From contig NZ_ATYT01000004.1 in assembly GCF_000427825.1 (NCBI RefSeq), forward strand, positions 271,399 through 335,398: DNA of 64,000 nucleotides, in the 5' to 3' direction. Below the pieces are notes generated by a model that was not told the origin of the DNA, made no database searches, and worked only from the letters and a program-made list of their open reading frames with translations. Below are positions 47,830 through 56,984 of the stretch, one piece after another (the stretch's first letter is position 1; every line of letters starts with the position of its first letter). The translations under genes were made by a program, and so were the position numbers. The DNA is from Thermocrispum municipale DSM 44069 (GTDB lineage: Bacteria > Actinomycetota > Actinomycetes > Mycobacteriales > Pseudonocardiaceae).

Positions 47830-49010
47830 GCCGTGCAGCGGCCGGTGCCGACGTCGTTGACCATCTCGGGCGCCCTGCGTGCCTCCGGCTCGACCTCCGC
47901 CGCGGTGAGCGTGAAACCGGTGTCCGGGTCCTGCACCGACGCGCCGAACACCAGCCCGATGACCTCGCCGTCCGGGTTCACCATCGGCCCGCCGGAGTTC
48001 CCGCTACGGATCGAGCCGCGCACGGTGAAGACGTCACGGCGCACGGTCTTCGACTCGTAGATGTCCGGACCGCGTAGTTCTGTGCGCTGCCGGATGCGCG
48101 CGGCCGTCGCGGTGTACGGGCCGTCCAGCGGGTAGCCCAGGACGATCGCGTTGTCGCCACTGGCCGCCGGGACGTCGGCGAACGGAATCGGCGCTGCGTT
48201 CAGGTCCGGAACCGCGAGCACGGCGACGTCGACGTCCGGGTCGAAGTGCGTCACGCGCGCGGGTAGCGTCCCCTCGTCGGTCTCCACCCGCACGCTGGTG
48301 GTACCCGCGACGACGTGCGCGTTCGTCATCACCCGCTGCGGTGCGACAACGAAGCCACTGCCTTCCAACGTCCGCGAGCACGACGGCGCGTCACCGCGAA
48401 TCTTCAACACCTTGTCCCGCAGCTCGCGCACCACGGGCGAACGCTGCAGCCGCTTGTCCGGCGGTTGCACCTCAGCCGCGGGCGGCTGCACGAACGGTGC
48501 GATGACCGACGGCAGACCCGACACGTCGAGCAGCTTGCGCAGGTCGTTCGGCAGCGCCCGCGCCTGCTCCGGCATGACGTCGTTGACCTGGCTGAGCACC
48601 GCAGAGCCGTTGATCGCCGACGCCAACCCGGGCAGCCCGCTCACCGACGTCAGCGGCAGCGCGATCAGCCACGCGACGACGAACACCACGATGCCCTGCA
48701 CGATGGCGCCGAGGGAGTTGTCCAGCCATGCCAGCTTCGGAGAATCGACGCGTTCCTTGATCGTGCGGCCGATCCACACGCCGAACGTCTCACCCAGCGC
48801 GACCAGGAAGACCACGGTGGCCACCGCGAAGGCCACCTTCGCTGCCGGGTGGTCGAACATGTCGACGATCAGCGGGGCGACCTTGATGCCGATGACCGCG
48901 CCGGCGAGCACACCGAGAAACGCGGGCAAGGCGATGATCACTCCCTGCCTGGCCCCGGACGCCGCGGCGATGACGGCGACCACGACCACCAACACGTCGA
49001 CCCAGTTCAC
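47826..49010 (-). CDS. marP: Membrane-anchored acid-resistance serine protease MarP
   Basis: 394 residues. Four N-terminal membrane helices of CvpA type (VDVLVVVVAVIAAASGARQG) lead to a trypsin-like domain with triad His in TNAHVVAG, Asp in DPDVDVAVL and Ser in GSIRSGNSGGPM. Cysteines near the start and at the very C-terminus (APSCSR, GTGRCTA) match the regulatory disulfide of M. tuberculosis MarP. Needed there for pH homeostasis at low pH. ATG start; downstream of the Nudix gene and overlapping it by four bases. Confidence 0.93.
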   Translation of the reverse strand: MNWVDVLVVVVAVIAAASGARQGVIIALPAFLGVLAGAVIGIKVAPLIVDMFDHPAAKVAFAVATVVFLVALGETFGVWIGRTIKERVDSPKLAWLDNSLGAIVQGIVVFVVAWLIALPLTSVSGLPGLASAINGSAVLSQVNDVMPEQARALPNDLRKLLDVSGLPSVIAPFVQPPAAEVQPPDKRLQRSPVVRELRDKVLKIRGDAPSCSRTLEGSGFVVAPQRVMTNAHVVAGTTSVRVETDEGTLPARVTHFDPDVDVAVLAVPDLNAAPIPFADVPAASGDNAIVLGYPLDGPYTATAARIRQRTELRGPDIYESKTVRRDVFTVRGSIRSGNSGGPMVNPDGEVIGLVFGASVQDPDTGFTLTAAEVEPEARRAPEMVNDVGTGRCTA

Positions 49011-49729
49011 CCGTCGCCTTCCCGTCCCCGGCCCGTCCAGAGCCGCTCGCCGTGCTCACGCAGCGCCTCTTCGATCGGACGGACGTCCTCGGTGTTCCAC
49101 TCGCGCTCCCAGCCGGCCAGTGACAGTAGTGCGCTGAGCAGGCCCGCGGTGAAACCCCATACCAACATGCCGTGCACCGAAAACGCCGGCCCGCGCCACC
49201 CGGTGTCCTCCCGGAACACCATGAACCGGTTCGCCGGGTCGGCCAGATCGGCAATCGGCACCCTAGCGACCGCCGCCGTCTCGGCCGGATCCACCGCCCA
49301 CACCCGGCTCGGCCGCTGCCAGTACGCCAGCACCGGGGTGACGGCGAAGCCGGACACCGGGATCCACAGCTCGGGCATCACCGCGATGGGCAGCACCCCG
49401 GCAGGATCCAGCCCGGTTTCTTCTTCCGCCTCCCGTAACGCGGTCCCGACCGGGCCGTCGTCGCCGTCCTCCGCGCCACCGCCGGGGAAGGCCACTTGGC
49501 CGCTGTGCCGGTCGTTCGGATGGTGCGCGCGGCGTTGCAACAGCACGTCGTGCCCGCGGCCCGCCTCCCCGTCACCGAACAGCACGAGGACGGCCGCAGC
49601 CTTGGTCTTCTCGTCCGGCGGCGGGACGAACCGGGTGATGTCGCGCGCTTGCGTGCTGCCCGCGACCTCCACCAGCTTGCGCAGCCACGGCGGCACCGCG
49701 TGCACGTCGACCAGGGCGCCTCGGTTCAT
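49007..49729 (-). CDS. Nudix hydrolase, CoA pyrophosphatase-like
   Basis: 240 residues. Nudix box in the CoA-pyrophosphatase context: QVAFPGGGAEDGDDGP then ALREAEEETGLDP, preceded by VLLQRRAHHPNDRHSGQ, the UPF0035-like signature of CoA diphosphatases. Orthologue of Rv3672c. Hydrolyses CoA or related dinucleotides (inferred). Overlaps both neighbours, suggesting an operon nth-tlpA-nudix-marP. Confidence 0.87.
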   Translation of the reverse strand: MNRGALVDVHAVPPWLRKLVEVAGSTQARDITRFVPPPDEKTKAAAVLVLFGDGEAGRGHDVLLQRRAHHPNDRHSGQVAFPGGGAEDGDDGPVGTALREAEEETGLDPAGVLPIAVMPELWIPVSGFAVTPVLAYWQRPSRVWAVDPAETAAVARVPIADLADPANRFMVFREDTGWRGPAFSVHGMLVWGFTAGLLSALLSLAGWEREWNTEDVRPIEEALREHGERLWTGRGREGDG

Positions 49730-50340
49730 TCCGCCCCCTTCAGGTGGCGCGTGACGGCGGATCGTACTTGGTCAACGGAGGCGAACACCCGTGGGTTGCT
49801 GATGAACCGCACCGTGCCGTCCTGATCGACCAGGTAGGAAGCGGGCAGGACGTTAGGCGTCGACAGCGCCCGCCGCAACGGACCGTAGCGCTGATCACCG
49901 TCATGCACGCCGGGCAGGCGGACGCCGAGATCCTTCAGCATGCGCAGACCGTCGTCCTGCGGACTGTCGACCTGCACGGTGAGGACCTGCACCGCGCCGT
50001 AGCTCTGCGCGTACTCCTCCAGCACGGGGAGTTCGTCACGGCACGGCGGGCACCACGTCGCCCAGACGTTGATCAGTGTGACCTGACCGCCGAGCATCTG
50101 TCCCACATCGACCTGACGACCGTCGGCCAGGCACGTCGCCTTCACCCCGGCGAGCTTGGACACCGGCTCACCCGCACCTTGCGGACAGGGCCGTAGATGG
50201 GCCTGGTTGCGCGCGTCAGCCAATGAGCCGGCGGACGAGGGTTCCGTGCCGCCGTTCGACGGTGACTGCGGCAGCAGCACGATGAGCGCGGCGAGCAGCA
50301 CCCCGCCGACCGCCAGCGCCACCCACGCCGCTCTGGTCAC
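49726..50340 (-). CDS. Membrane-anchored thioredoxin-like (TlpA/ResA) protein
   Basis: 204 residues. N-terminal anchor ([18 protein letters not shown]), then a thioredoxin fold with the redox site [13 protein letters not shown] and the cis-Pro region [12 protein letters not shown]. Two further Cys ([14 protein letters not shown]) precede it. GTG overlapping the nth stop; the long frame upstream is only the reverse phase of nth. Orthologue of Rv3673c; extracytoplasmic thiol-disulfide exchange. Confidence 0.9.
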   Translation of the reverse strand: MTRAAWVALAVGGVLLAALIVLLPQSPSNGGTEPSSAGSLADARNQAHLRPCPQGAGEPVSKLAGVKATCLADGRQVDVGQMLGGQVTLINVWATWCPPCRDELPVLEEYAQSYGAVQVLTVQVDSPQDDGLRMLKDLGVRLPGVHDGDQRYGPLRRALSTPNVLPASYLVDQDGTVRFISNPRVFASVDQVRSAVTRHLKGAE

Positions 50341-51176
50341 TGCCCCGCGCCCGCTCCGTCGGGCTCGTCCGGTTCGTCGATCTTCAGCTGCTTTTTCACC
50401 AGTGCGAGCAGGTGCTCGCGTTCCGGCCCCTTGACCAGCTTCGCGGCCGCGTCGAACTCGGTCGGTCCAGCGCCGTACGCGGGGCAGTCCCGCGCCAGCA
50501 GGCACGCTCCGCACGCGGGCTTGCGGGCGTGGCAGACCCGTCGACCGTGGAAGATCACCCGGTGCGACAGCACCGTCCACTCCTTGCGCGGGATCAGCTC
50601 GCCGACGGCGAACTCGACCTTGACCGGATCCTCCGCGTCGGTCCACTTCCAGCGGTGCACCAGCCGGTTGAAGTGGGTGTCGACGGTGATCCCGGGCACC
50701 CCGAAGGCTTCGCCCAGCACCACGTTCGCCGTCTTGCGGCCGACACCCGGCAGCTTCACCAGGTCCTCGAGTTTGCTGGGCAGCTCGCCGCCGTGCCGCT
50801 CCACCAGCGCGGCGCCCAAGCCCATCAACGCGTTCGCCTTGTTGCGGAAGAACCCGGTCGGGCGGATGAGTTCCTCCAGCTCGGCGCGGTCGGCTCCGGC
50901 GTAGTCCGCGGCCGTCGGGTAGCGCCGGAACAGCTCCGGCGTGACCTGGTTGACGCGCTCGTCGGTGCACTGGGCGGACAGGATGACCGCGACCAGCAGG
51001 TCCAACGGTGTCCGGTAGTCCAGCTCGCAGTGCGCGTTCGGAAATGCCTCCCCGAGGCAACGATTCATCCGCCGCGCGCGTCTCGTCAGTGCCAGCCGGC
51101 TTTCGGCGTCGAACTTGCGCGTCCTTCTGGGGGAACCCGATCGGGCGCCAGGGTGCGTGTTAGCTACGGAGGGCAC
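50337..51176 (-). CDS. nth: Endonuclease III
   Basis: 279 residues. HhH-GPD DNA glycosylase/AP lyase: helix-hairpin-helix [12 protein letters not shown] with catalytic Lys, VDTHFNRL with catalytic Asp, and the [4Fe-4S] ligand set [17 protein letters not shown]. Base-excision repair of oxidised pyrimidines. An N-terminal extension of about 35 residues and an acidic C-terminal tail are not essential. GTG start with weak ribosome site; the ATG of RRMNRCLGE is an alternative. Counterpart of Rv3674c. Confidence 0.95.
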   Translation of the reverse strand: MPSVANTHPGARSGSPRRTRKFDAESRLALTRRARRMNRCLGEAFPNAHCELDYRTPLDLLVAVILSAQCTDERVNQVTPELFRRYPTAADYAGADRAELEELIRPTGFFRNKANALMGLGAALVERHGGELPSKLEDLVKLPGVGRKTANVVLGEAFGVPGITVDTHFNRLVHRWKWTDAEDPVKVEFAVGELIPRKEWTVLSHRVIFHGRRVCHARKPACGACLLARDCPAYGAGPTEFDAAAKLVKGPEREHLLALVKKQLKIDEPDEPDGAGAGQ

Positions 51177-51369
51177 CTGGATAGCCTACGGGCGAGGATC
51201 CCGTCGCACACGCAGGCGGGGTCCATGGCGCACCGGCAGCACGCACACCAGCGCTGCCAGGGCTCCACCCGCTGCGGGGCGCGGGAACAACCGCAAGCAG
51301 GCGCGACAACACGCCAAGGAGAGCCGGTTGCCGACCGGATTCCGAGGCAGTGAGCGAGGATTGTCCGAT

Positions 51370-51615
51370 ATGACTGTCTGGTTCGTGATCGCCGTACCGC
51401 TGGTCGTTCTCTTCTTCGCCCTGTTCATGGAACGGGTGGAGAGCAAGCTCGCCAACGTCACCGTGCGGGAGACGGACGTCGAGGAGTTCCTCGAGTCGGC
51501 GCAACCTCACGAGGTGAAAGCGCTTTACAAGCAGGGCATCGGCCGGGCTCTTGAGCTGTTCCGGCTGCGTCGTCTCGGCGGCCGCGCTGCGCGGGTCCGC
51601 GCCCGCCGTCAGTAG
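51370..51615 (+). CDS. Small conserved membrane protein
   Basis: 81 residues: an N-terminal helix (MTVWFVIAVPLVVLFFALFM) followed by a charged cytoplasmic region (RETDVEEFLESAQ, GRALELFRLRRLG). The ATG is behind GAGGA; a TTG three codons upstream is possible. In the position of mycobacterial Rv3675 between nth and crp. Function unknown. Confidence 0.75.
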   Translation: MTVWFVIAVPLVVLFFALFMERVESKLANVTVRETDVEEFLESAQPHEVKALYKQGIGRALELFRLRRLGGRAARVRARRQ

Positions 51616-51717
51616 ACACGCGCACCGCCGATGAACCCGGTGGGTTGGCGCACCCTCGCCACCCGTAGATAGGATCTGCACGGAGCGATCAGCGACACGG
51701 TCCATGAGCTGGGCAAA

Positions 51718-51731
51718 TGTCGCGTGCGACA
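51718..51731. promoter_or_regulatory. Palindrome TGTCGC-GT-GCGACA in the crp leader
   Basis: A perfect 6+6 inverted repeat overlapping the start of the crp ribosome site (AGGAGG, 51731-51736). Could be an autoregulatory operator or a leader hairpin masking the ribosome site; not the canonical Crp site. Confidence 0.4.
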
Positions 51732-51742
51732 GGAGGCATGAG

Positions 51743-52417
51743 GTGGACGAGGTTCTTGCCCGGGCGGGCATCTTCCAAGGCGTCGAGCCGGCCGCCGCGG
51801 AGGCGCTGGCGCAGACGTTGGAGAGCGTGGAGTTCCCGCGCGGCCACGTCATCTTCCAAGAGGGTGAGCCCGGTGACAAGCTGTACATCATCCTGTCCGG
51901 GAAGGTGAAGATCGGCCGCAAGTCCGCCGACGGCAGGGAGAACCTGCTCGGCATCTTCGGGCCCGCGGACATGTTCGGCGAGCTGTCCATCTTCGACCCC
52001 GGTCCGCGTACCTCGACCGCCACCACGGTGACCGAGGTCCGGGCGGTGACCATGGACCGTCCCGCGCTGCGCCAGTGGATCTCCACTCGGCCGGAGATCG
52101 CCGAGCAGCTGCTGCGCGTGGTCGCCCGCCGCCTGCGCCGTACCAACAACATGGTGGCCGAGCTGATCTTCACCGACGTGCCGGGCCGCGTGGCCAAGGC
52201 GCTGCTGCAGCTCGCCCAGCGCTTCGGCTCGCAGGAAGCCGGCCTGCTGCGCGTGACGCACGACCTGACGCAGGAAGAGATCGCGCAGTACGTCGGCGCC
52301 TCCCGCGAGACCGTCAACAAGGCACTCGCCGACTTCGCACAGCGCGGCTGGCTGCGGCTGGAGGGCAAGAGCGTGCTGATCCTCGACCCCGAGCGGCTCG
52401 CCCGCCGCGCGCGGTGA
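51743..52417 (+). CDS. crp: cAMP receptor protein-family global regulator Crp
   Basis: 224 residues, the same length as M. tuberculosis CRP (Rv3676). The N-terminal cyclic-nucleotide domain has [17 protein letters not shown] (cAMP-contact Glu/Arg/Thr-Ser). A long dimerisation helix follows, then a winged [23 protein letters not shown]. The GTG start is fixed by AGGAGGCATGAG and homologue length. A likely target site occurs at 6524 in this window. A strong terminator follows directly. Confidence 0.96.
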   Translation: MDEVLARAGIFQGVEPAAAEALAQTLESVEFPRGHVIFQEGEPGDKLYIILSGKVKIGRKSADGRENLLGIFGPADMFGELSIFDPGPRTSTATTVTEVRAVTMDRPALRQWISTRPEIAEQLLRVVARRLRRTNNMVAELIFTDVPGRVAKALLQLAQRFGSQEAGLLRVTHDLTQEEIAQYVGASRETVNKALADFAQRGWLRLEGKSVLILDPERLARRAR

Positions 52418-52443
52418 GCTCGTCAGGAGCCGCCCCAAGACAG

Positions 52444-52493
52444 AGATGAAGGGCCGGGCGCCACCCCCGACGTGGCGCACCGGCCCTTCATCT
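52444..52493. terminator. crp terminator
   Basis: AGATGAAGGGCCGG pairs with CCGGCCCTTCATCT, extended inward by GCGCCAC/GTGGCGC with one bulged A: about 21 base pairs, followed by TT. One of the strongest hairpins in the window. Confidence 0.9.
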
Positions 52494-53173
52494 TTGCGCG
52501 GCCCATCCCCCGACGTTCCGCGCTCCCCGCCCTCCGGTCATAGGCCCCGACCCGTGTTGCCGGAGGGAGTCTTCTGCAGTTGGTATACCCACAATCCCCG
52601 ACCTGTACCCCACAATTCAAGGCCGTTCACCCTCAAGGACGTCGTTGCGGCCGAGATGTTGCGCCATATCGGCCAAATATCACTGACCGTTATCAAACCG
52701 AGATCCCGTGGTGCTGATCCCATTCGGCCCGACGGGCCGCCGCGGGTCGCCGTAGGCCGTTGACGGGCGGCGATGCCGGTCCGCCGCGTTGCGTTTGCAA
52801 CCGTCGCCGACGCGAACAACATTCACGAGATTCGCCGGGCCGACGTTTCCCCGCCCCGTTGTTCGGCACCCGAGAAGGCGATCTTCCGGCCAGGGCATTG
52901 CTTATAAGACAGATGTACGGATTGCGTTTCCTCTGGGGTGTTCGTGGCGTTCACGCCGCGTGCCGCTCCTGGGGGGAAACAGGCGCCCCTGGCGCCGGCG
53001 GCAAGCATCCCCACGATCCAAGCCGACACCAGGTCGGGGGCCAGCCGGCCGACCTGCGACCACAAGTCACCTCACCGGCCCGACCTCTGGCCGAGACCTG
53101 CCCGGTCGCACGGTGACGGAGCTAACCGGAAATCGACTGGTACTGCCGTACCAAAAAAGCTCATACTGGTCTG
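52494..53173. other. 680-bp gap between crp and MFS gene
   Basis: No open frame here has a credible start plus family-like composition. I see a short direct repeat (ACCCACAAT-like, around 52588 and 52610) and somewhat AT-richer stretches near 52660-52690 and 52900. It may hold the MFS promoter or an undetected small RNA; nothing can be named. Confidence 0.35.
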
Positions 53174-54505
53174 GTGACAGGTCATACTTCCCTCGCGTCG
53201 TACCGTGCCGCGCTGACCGCGCCAGGCATGCTCCGGCCGGTACTGTCGTCGCTGCTCGCCCGGCTGCCGGTGGCCATGGTCGGCTTCTCGGTGCTGTTGT
53301 ACGTGCAGCGTGCGACCGGCTCGTTCGCCACCGCGGGGCTGGTCGGCGCCGGTTCGCTGATCGGTGTGGCCGTCGGATCGGTCCTGCAGGGCCGCATCAT
53401 CGACCGGCTCGGACCCATGTGGCCGCTGCTCGTCGCAGCCGCCCTGTTCGGCATGGCCATCACCGGGCTGGTGCTGTCGGTGGAGAACGGCGCGCCGACC
53501 GTAACGATGATGGCGCTCGCCATACTGTCCGGGCTCAGTCAGCCGCAGGTCGCGTCGTCGTCCCGGTCGCTGTGGACCCGCGTCCTGCCGTCCGGCCCGC
53601 TCCGTGAGGCGGCCTACGCCTACGAAGCCATCTCCATGGAGGTCTTCTTCATCATCGGGCCCGGCTTCGCCGGCGTCATGATCGCCCTGCCGTGGCCGGG
53701 ACTCGGAGTGGTCATCGGCGCGGCGATGATGGTCGTCGGATCGGTGATCTTCGCGCTCAGCCGGGTGGTGCGGGCCTGGGGGCCGACCACGAATCGTGAA
53801 CGGCGCCGGTTGCTCGGCGCCCTGGTCAGCCCGGGTATGCGGACCGTGGTGATCGCCGCGGCCGGGTTCGGCATCGTGATCGGATTCGTCGAGGTCGCCG
53901 TCCCGGCGGCGGCCACCGCAGTCGGCCGGCCGACGCTGGGTGGCCTGCTGCTGTCGGTGTGGTCGCTGAGCTCGGTGTTGTTCGGCGTGGCCTACAGCCT
54001 GCGCCCGATCCCGCGCTCGATCGAGCTGCGGCTGCCGGTGCTGCTCGGCGCGTTCGCGATCTGCGTCGGCCTGGTCGCGCTGCCCACGTCGCTGGCGCCG
54101 GAGTCGATGCCGGCGCTCGGGTTGTCGATGATCCTGGCGGGCATCCTCATCACGCCACAGTCCACGACACACTCGTCGGTGATCGAGCTGGTGGCTCCGC
54201 GCGGCACCGCGACCGAAGCGTTCGGCTGGATCGTCACCGCGGTCACCCTCGGCCTGTCCGCGGGTCACTCCCTCAGCGGCCAGATCGTGGAGGCCTATGG
54301 CCCACCGTGGTCGTTCCTCGCCGCGCTGACCGTCGGCACCGTGCTGGCCACCGTGGTCTTCCTACGCCGGAAGACGATGTCAGCCACGCCGCCGGAGGTA
54401 GTCGAGCTGAGCCCGGACACTGGCCTCGGCCGGACCCCACAGAACGGGGTCGACATCGGCGTAGACCAGCTCGACGATCTGTCGCGCAGTGGCGTCCGGG
54501 CCTAG
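53174..54505 (+). CDS. MFS transporter (drug-efflux-like)
   Basis: 443 residues, 12 predicted helices (VAMVGFSVLLYVQRATG, GRIIDRLGPMWPLL motif A-like loop, GIVIGFVEVAVPAAATAVG). GTG start. Resembles actinobacterial MFS permeases annotated as efflux proteins; substrate unknown. Its 3' end runs 126 bases into the 3' end of the convergent MBL hydrolase gene, giving it a soluble acidic tail. Confidence 0.85.
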   Translation: MTGHTSLASYRAALTAPGMLRPVLSSLLARLPVAMVGFSVLLYVQRATGSFATAGLVGAGSLIGVAVGSVLQGRIIDRLGPMWPLLVAAALFGMAITGLVLSVENGAPTVTMMALAILSGLSQPQVASSSRSLWTRVLPSGPLREAAYAYEAISMEVFFIIGPGFAGVMIALPWPGLGVVIGAAMMVVGSVIFALSRVVRAWGPTTNRERRRLLGALVSPGMRTVVIAAAGFGIVIGFVEVAVPAAATAVGRPTLGGLLLSVWSLSSVLFGVAYSLRPIPRSIELRLPVLLGAFAICVGLVALPTSLAPESMPALGLSMILAGILITPQSTTHSSVIELVAPRGTATEAFGWIVTAVTLGLSAGHSLSGQIVEAYGPPWSFLAALTVGTVLATVVFLRRKTMSATPPEVVELSPDTGLGRTPQNGVDIGVDQLDDLSRSGVRA

Positions 54506-55156
54506 CTCGGCCAGCGCCGCGCGCACCTGGTCCAACCGCTGCTCGCGGTGCTCGCGGTACTCCTTGACGGTGACGAGCAGGTCCGGCAGCTCGGGCCCGT
54601 GGCCGGGGAGCCCGAGCGAGCCGGACGGCACGTCGGCGAGTTCGGCCAGCGTGTCGAGGTAGTCACCAAGGTCGTCCAGCACCGTGGTGCCGCTGCCCAG
54701 AACGGTGTCCCCGGTCAGCACGTGCGGCTGCTCGCCGTCGATGACGAAGCACACCGAGTCAGCGGTGTGCCCCGGCGTGTGCAGCACGGACAGTTCGAGC
54801 CCGCCTGCGCTGAGCCGCTCACCATCGGTCAGCGGCTCGGCGTCACGGCACAACGACGGTTCGAACGCCCGCACCGGCGCACCGACCTGCTCGGCGAACC
54901 AGGCGGCGCCCTCGGAGTGATCGCCGTGGTGGTGCGTCAACAGCACCAGCTCGACGTCACCGGCCACACCGAGCAGCGCGTTCAGGTGTTCGCGGTCGTC
55001 GTAGCCGGGGTCGACCACGATCCCGCCACCGTGCCCCTCGGCACGCAGCACCCAACTGTTGGTGCCGTCCAGCGTCATCGCGGACGGATTGTTCTCCAGC
55101 ACCACGCCCGCGATCGGGCTGACCTGCCTGAGCTGCTCGTACGCCGGGTGCTTCAC
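54380..55156 (-). CDS. MBL-fold metallo-hydrolase (LACTB2-like)
   Basis: 258 residues. Metallo-beta-lactamase fold with the metal motif LTHHHGDHSEGAAW, further ligands in LHTPGHTADSV and LTGDTVLG, and GLPGHGP. A C-terminal winged helix (ELVYADVDPVLWGPAEASV) is characteristic of LACTB2/Rv3677c proteins, which are RNase-like or thioesterase hydrolases. GTG start. Likely cotranscribed with the upstream Nudix and RidA genes. Confidence 0.9.
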   Translation of the reverse strand: MKHPAYEQLRQVSPIAGVVLENNPSAMTLDGTNSWVLRAEGHGGGIVVDPGYDDREHLNALLGVAGDVELVLLTHHHGDHSEGAAWFAEQVGAPVRAFEPSLCRDAEPLTDGERLSAGGLELSVLHTPGHTADSVCFVIDGEQPHVLTGDTVLGSGTTVLDDLGDYLDTLAELADVPSGSLGLPGHGPELPDLLVTVKEYREHREQRLDQVRAALAELGPDATARQIVELVYADVDPVLWGPAEASVRAQLDYLRRRG

Positions 55157-55168
55157 ACTCGCTCCTCG

Positions 55169-55957
55169 CTAGTCGAACTCGACGCGGACACCCTCGTCGT
55201 CGGCCACCAGATTGGGCCTGACCCGGAAGACCTCCCGCTCGGCGGACAACGCATCGGCCACCGTGCGGTAGCTGCTCAGCTCGCGCAGCGTGTGCACGGT
55301 CGGCGGCAGCATCCGCGTCCGGCCTGCCTCGACGTCGGCCAGCGCACTGGCCGGCGTGCTCCAGGCAGCCGACTGGGCCTCCGAGGTCGCCCCGTCCGCC
55401 CGTTGCCCGGCAGGCATCTCGGCCAGGAAGAACCGGGTGTCGTAGCGCCTGGGCTCCTGCGGCGGCGTCACCCAGCTCGACCACGGCCGGAGCAGATCGG
55501 CACGCAGCACCAGCCCCTCGGCGTCGAGGAACTCGGCCAGGGACAGTTCCTTGGACACCAGGCGCTGCCGGACGTCGTGGTACTCCTCGGCGTCGTCGAC
55601 CACGGTGTCCGCCGAGCGGCCGGCCAGCAGCACACCGCACTCTTCGAACGTCTCCCGCACCGCCGCGCACACCAACGCGCGCGCCAGCTCGGTCGAGCAC
55701 CCGAACACGTCGGCCCAGTACTGCGGGCCCGGGCCGTTCCACGCCACCGTGGCATCCGCATCGCGCTGGTCGACCCCTCCGCCGGGGAACACCGTCATCC
55801 CGCCGGCGAACGCCATGGCGGAGACCCGCTGCTGCAGGAACACCTCCAGCCTGCCGTCGTGATCGCGCACCAGCATCACGGTGGCGGCGTCCTTCGGGGT
55901 CGCAGGCCGCTCGGGTGGCGAGAACTCGAAGCCGTCAGGCAACCGCATCGGCTCCAC
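55169..55957 (-). CDS. Nudix hydrolase (NUDT19-like)
   Basis: 262 residues. Nudix fold with the split or insert-containing box seen in NUDT19-type enzymes: MTVFPGGGVDQRDAD, an insertion, then ALVCAAVRETFEECGVLL (REUxEExG equivalent). Probably a nucleoside- or CoA-diphosphate hydrolase; substrate unknown. GTG start one base from the RidA stop and a 12-base gap to the MBL gene. Confidence 0.83.
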   Translation of the reverse strand: MEPMRLPDGFEFSPPERPATPKDAATVMLVRDHDGRLEVFLQQRVSAMAFAGGMTVFPGGGVDQRDADATVAWNGPGPQYWADVFGCSTELARALVCAAVRETFEECGVLLAGRSADTVVDDAEEYHDVRQRLVSKELSLAEFLDAEGLVLRADLLRPWSSWVTPPQEPRRYDTRFFLAEMPAGQRADGATSEAQSAAWSTPASALADVEAGRTRMLPPTVHTLRELSSYRTVADALSAEREVFRVRPNLVADDEGVRVEFD

Positions 55958-55958
55958 G

Positions 55959-56414
55959 TCAGGACACCTCGACGATGATCTCCACCTCGACCGGCACGTT
56001 CAGTGGCAGCTCGGCCACTCCCACCGCCGACCGGGCGTGCTGACCCGCTTCGCCGAAGATCTCCCCGAACAGTTCGGACGCGCCGTTGATCACGCCCGGC
56101 TGACCGCCGAAGCCCTCCGCGGACGCCACGAAACCGACGACCTTGACCACCCGCACGATCGCGTCGATGCCGACCAGCGAGTCCACCGCGGCCAGCGCGT
56201 TCAACGCACACGTGCGGGCCAGGTCCTTCGCCTGCTCCGGGCTGACGTCCGCACCGACCTTGCCGGTCGCGATCGGCTTGCCGTCGGCCAGCGGCACCTG
56301 ACCGGAGGTGTAGACCAGTGACCCGGTCTGCACCGCGGGGAGGTAGGCGCCTGCCGGGGCGGGCACCGCGGGCAACGAGATCCCGAGTTCGTCCAGCTTC
56401 GCCTTCCAGCTCAT
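55959..56414 (-). CDS. RidA/YjgF-family protein
   Basis: 151 residues. Trimeric RidA fold signature (VYTSGQVPLADGK near residue 35, CALNALAAVDSLVG, ARSAVGVAELPLNVPVEVE at the end with the conserved Arg). Deaminates reactive enamine/imine intermediates in the general family; this subgroup (Rv3678c type) is less studied. The start codon overlaps the stop of the 53-residue gene upstream. Confidence 0.92.
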   Translation of the reverse strand: MSWKAKLDELGISLPAVPAPAGAYLPAVQTGSLVYTSGQVPLADGKPIATGKVGADVSPEQAKDLARTCALNALAAVDSLVGIDAIVRVVKVVGFVASAEGFGGQPGVINGASELFGEIFGEAGQHARSAVGVAELPLNVPVEVEIIVEVS

Positions 56415-56572
56415 GCCTTCTCCCGCTTGAGGTACGCCACGTGCTGCTCACCGGTCGGGGCAGGCACCACGGTCACCAGCTCCCAGCCGTCCTCACCCCA
56501 CTGGTCGAGGATCTGCTTGGTGGCGTGGATCAGCAACGGAACAGTCGCGTACTCCCACTTCGTCGCGCTCAA
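56411..56572 (-). CDS. Small DUF4177-type protein (53 residues)
   Basis: Not found by length-limited ORF calling. On the minus strand AAGGAG is followed six bases later by TTG and reads MSATKWEYATVPLLIHATKQ and, after ILDQW, GEDGWELVTVVPAP to a TGA that overlaps the RidA ATG (ATGA). The W-E-Y ... L-D-x-W-G-x-D-G-W-E-L-V pattern is the DUF4177 signature; mycobacteria carry the same small gene (Rv3678A) at this place, from memory. Coupled to RidA; function unknown. Confidence 0.85.
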   Translation of the reverse strand: MSATKWEYATVPLLIHATKQILDQWGEDGWELVTVVPAPTGEQHVAYLKREKA

Positions 56573-56711
56573 GGCACACTCCTTTTCCTCTTCGTCTGGG
56601 GCAGCCTACGACCGTTGTAGCCGCGCTGTCCCGCCCAGGCGGAAGCGAGCCTGCCCACAGCAGCGGGGGTTGCGCCGCCACAACGATCACCGCACTCGTA
56701 GCCTTTCGGCC

Positions 56712-56960
56712 ATGGAGACATGGCGCATCATCGCAACTGCGCTGTTCGCAGCGGCCCAGTTGGCGCTGGTGTTGTTCGTCATGGCCAATGTTCGCGAGCG
56801 CACCGACTCCGGCGGCAAGGCCGCCGCCGCGGGCGCCGTCGTGCTGGCCGCCTCGTTGATCGTCGGCGTGCTCATGGCCACGGTGCTGGCACCCTGGCTG
56901 GCCTGGTCATTCGTCGTCGTGGCCGGGGTCACGGTGACGGTCATGGTCCTGGCGTCCTGA
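56712..56960 (+). CDS. Small two-helix membrane protein
   Basis: 82 residues: helix 1 (IIATALFAAAQLALVLFVM), a short charged loop (NVRERTDSGGKAAAA), then two hydrophobic stretches (VVLAASLIVGVLMATVL and LAWSFVVVAGVTVTVMVL). Starts at an ATG 24 bases before the end of a longer, unsupported frame is ruled out. Precedes the ArsA-like pair by 24 bases and may be co-transcribed. No known family. Confidence 0.6.
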   Translation: METWRIIATALFAAAQLALVLFVMANVRERTDSGGKAAAAGAVVLAASLIVGVLMATVLAPWLAWSFVVVAGVTVTVMVLAS

Positions 56961-56984
56961 GCACAGCTCACATAATCTCGTGCG

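Noticed and set aside
52823-53116. Small ORFs or riboswitch upstream of the MFS gene
   Set aside because: No start with ribosome site and no match to known riboswitch cores I could recognise.
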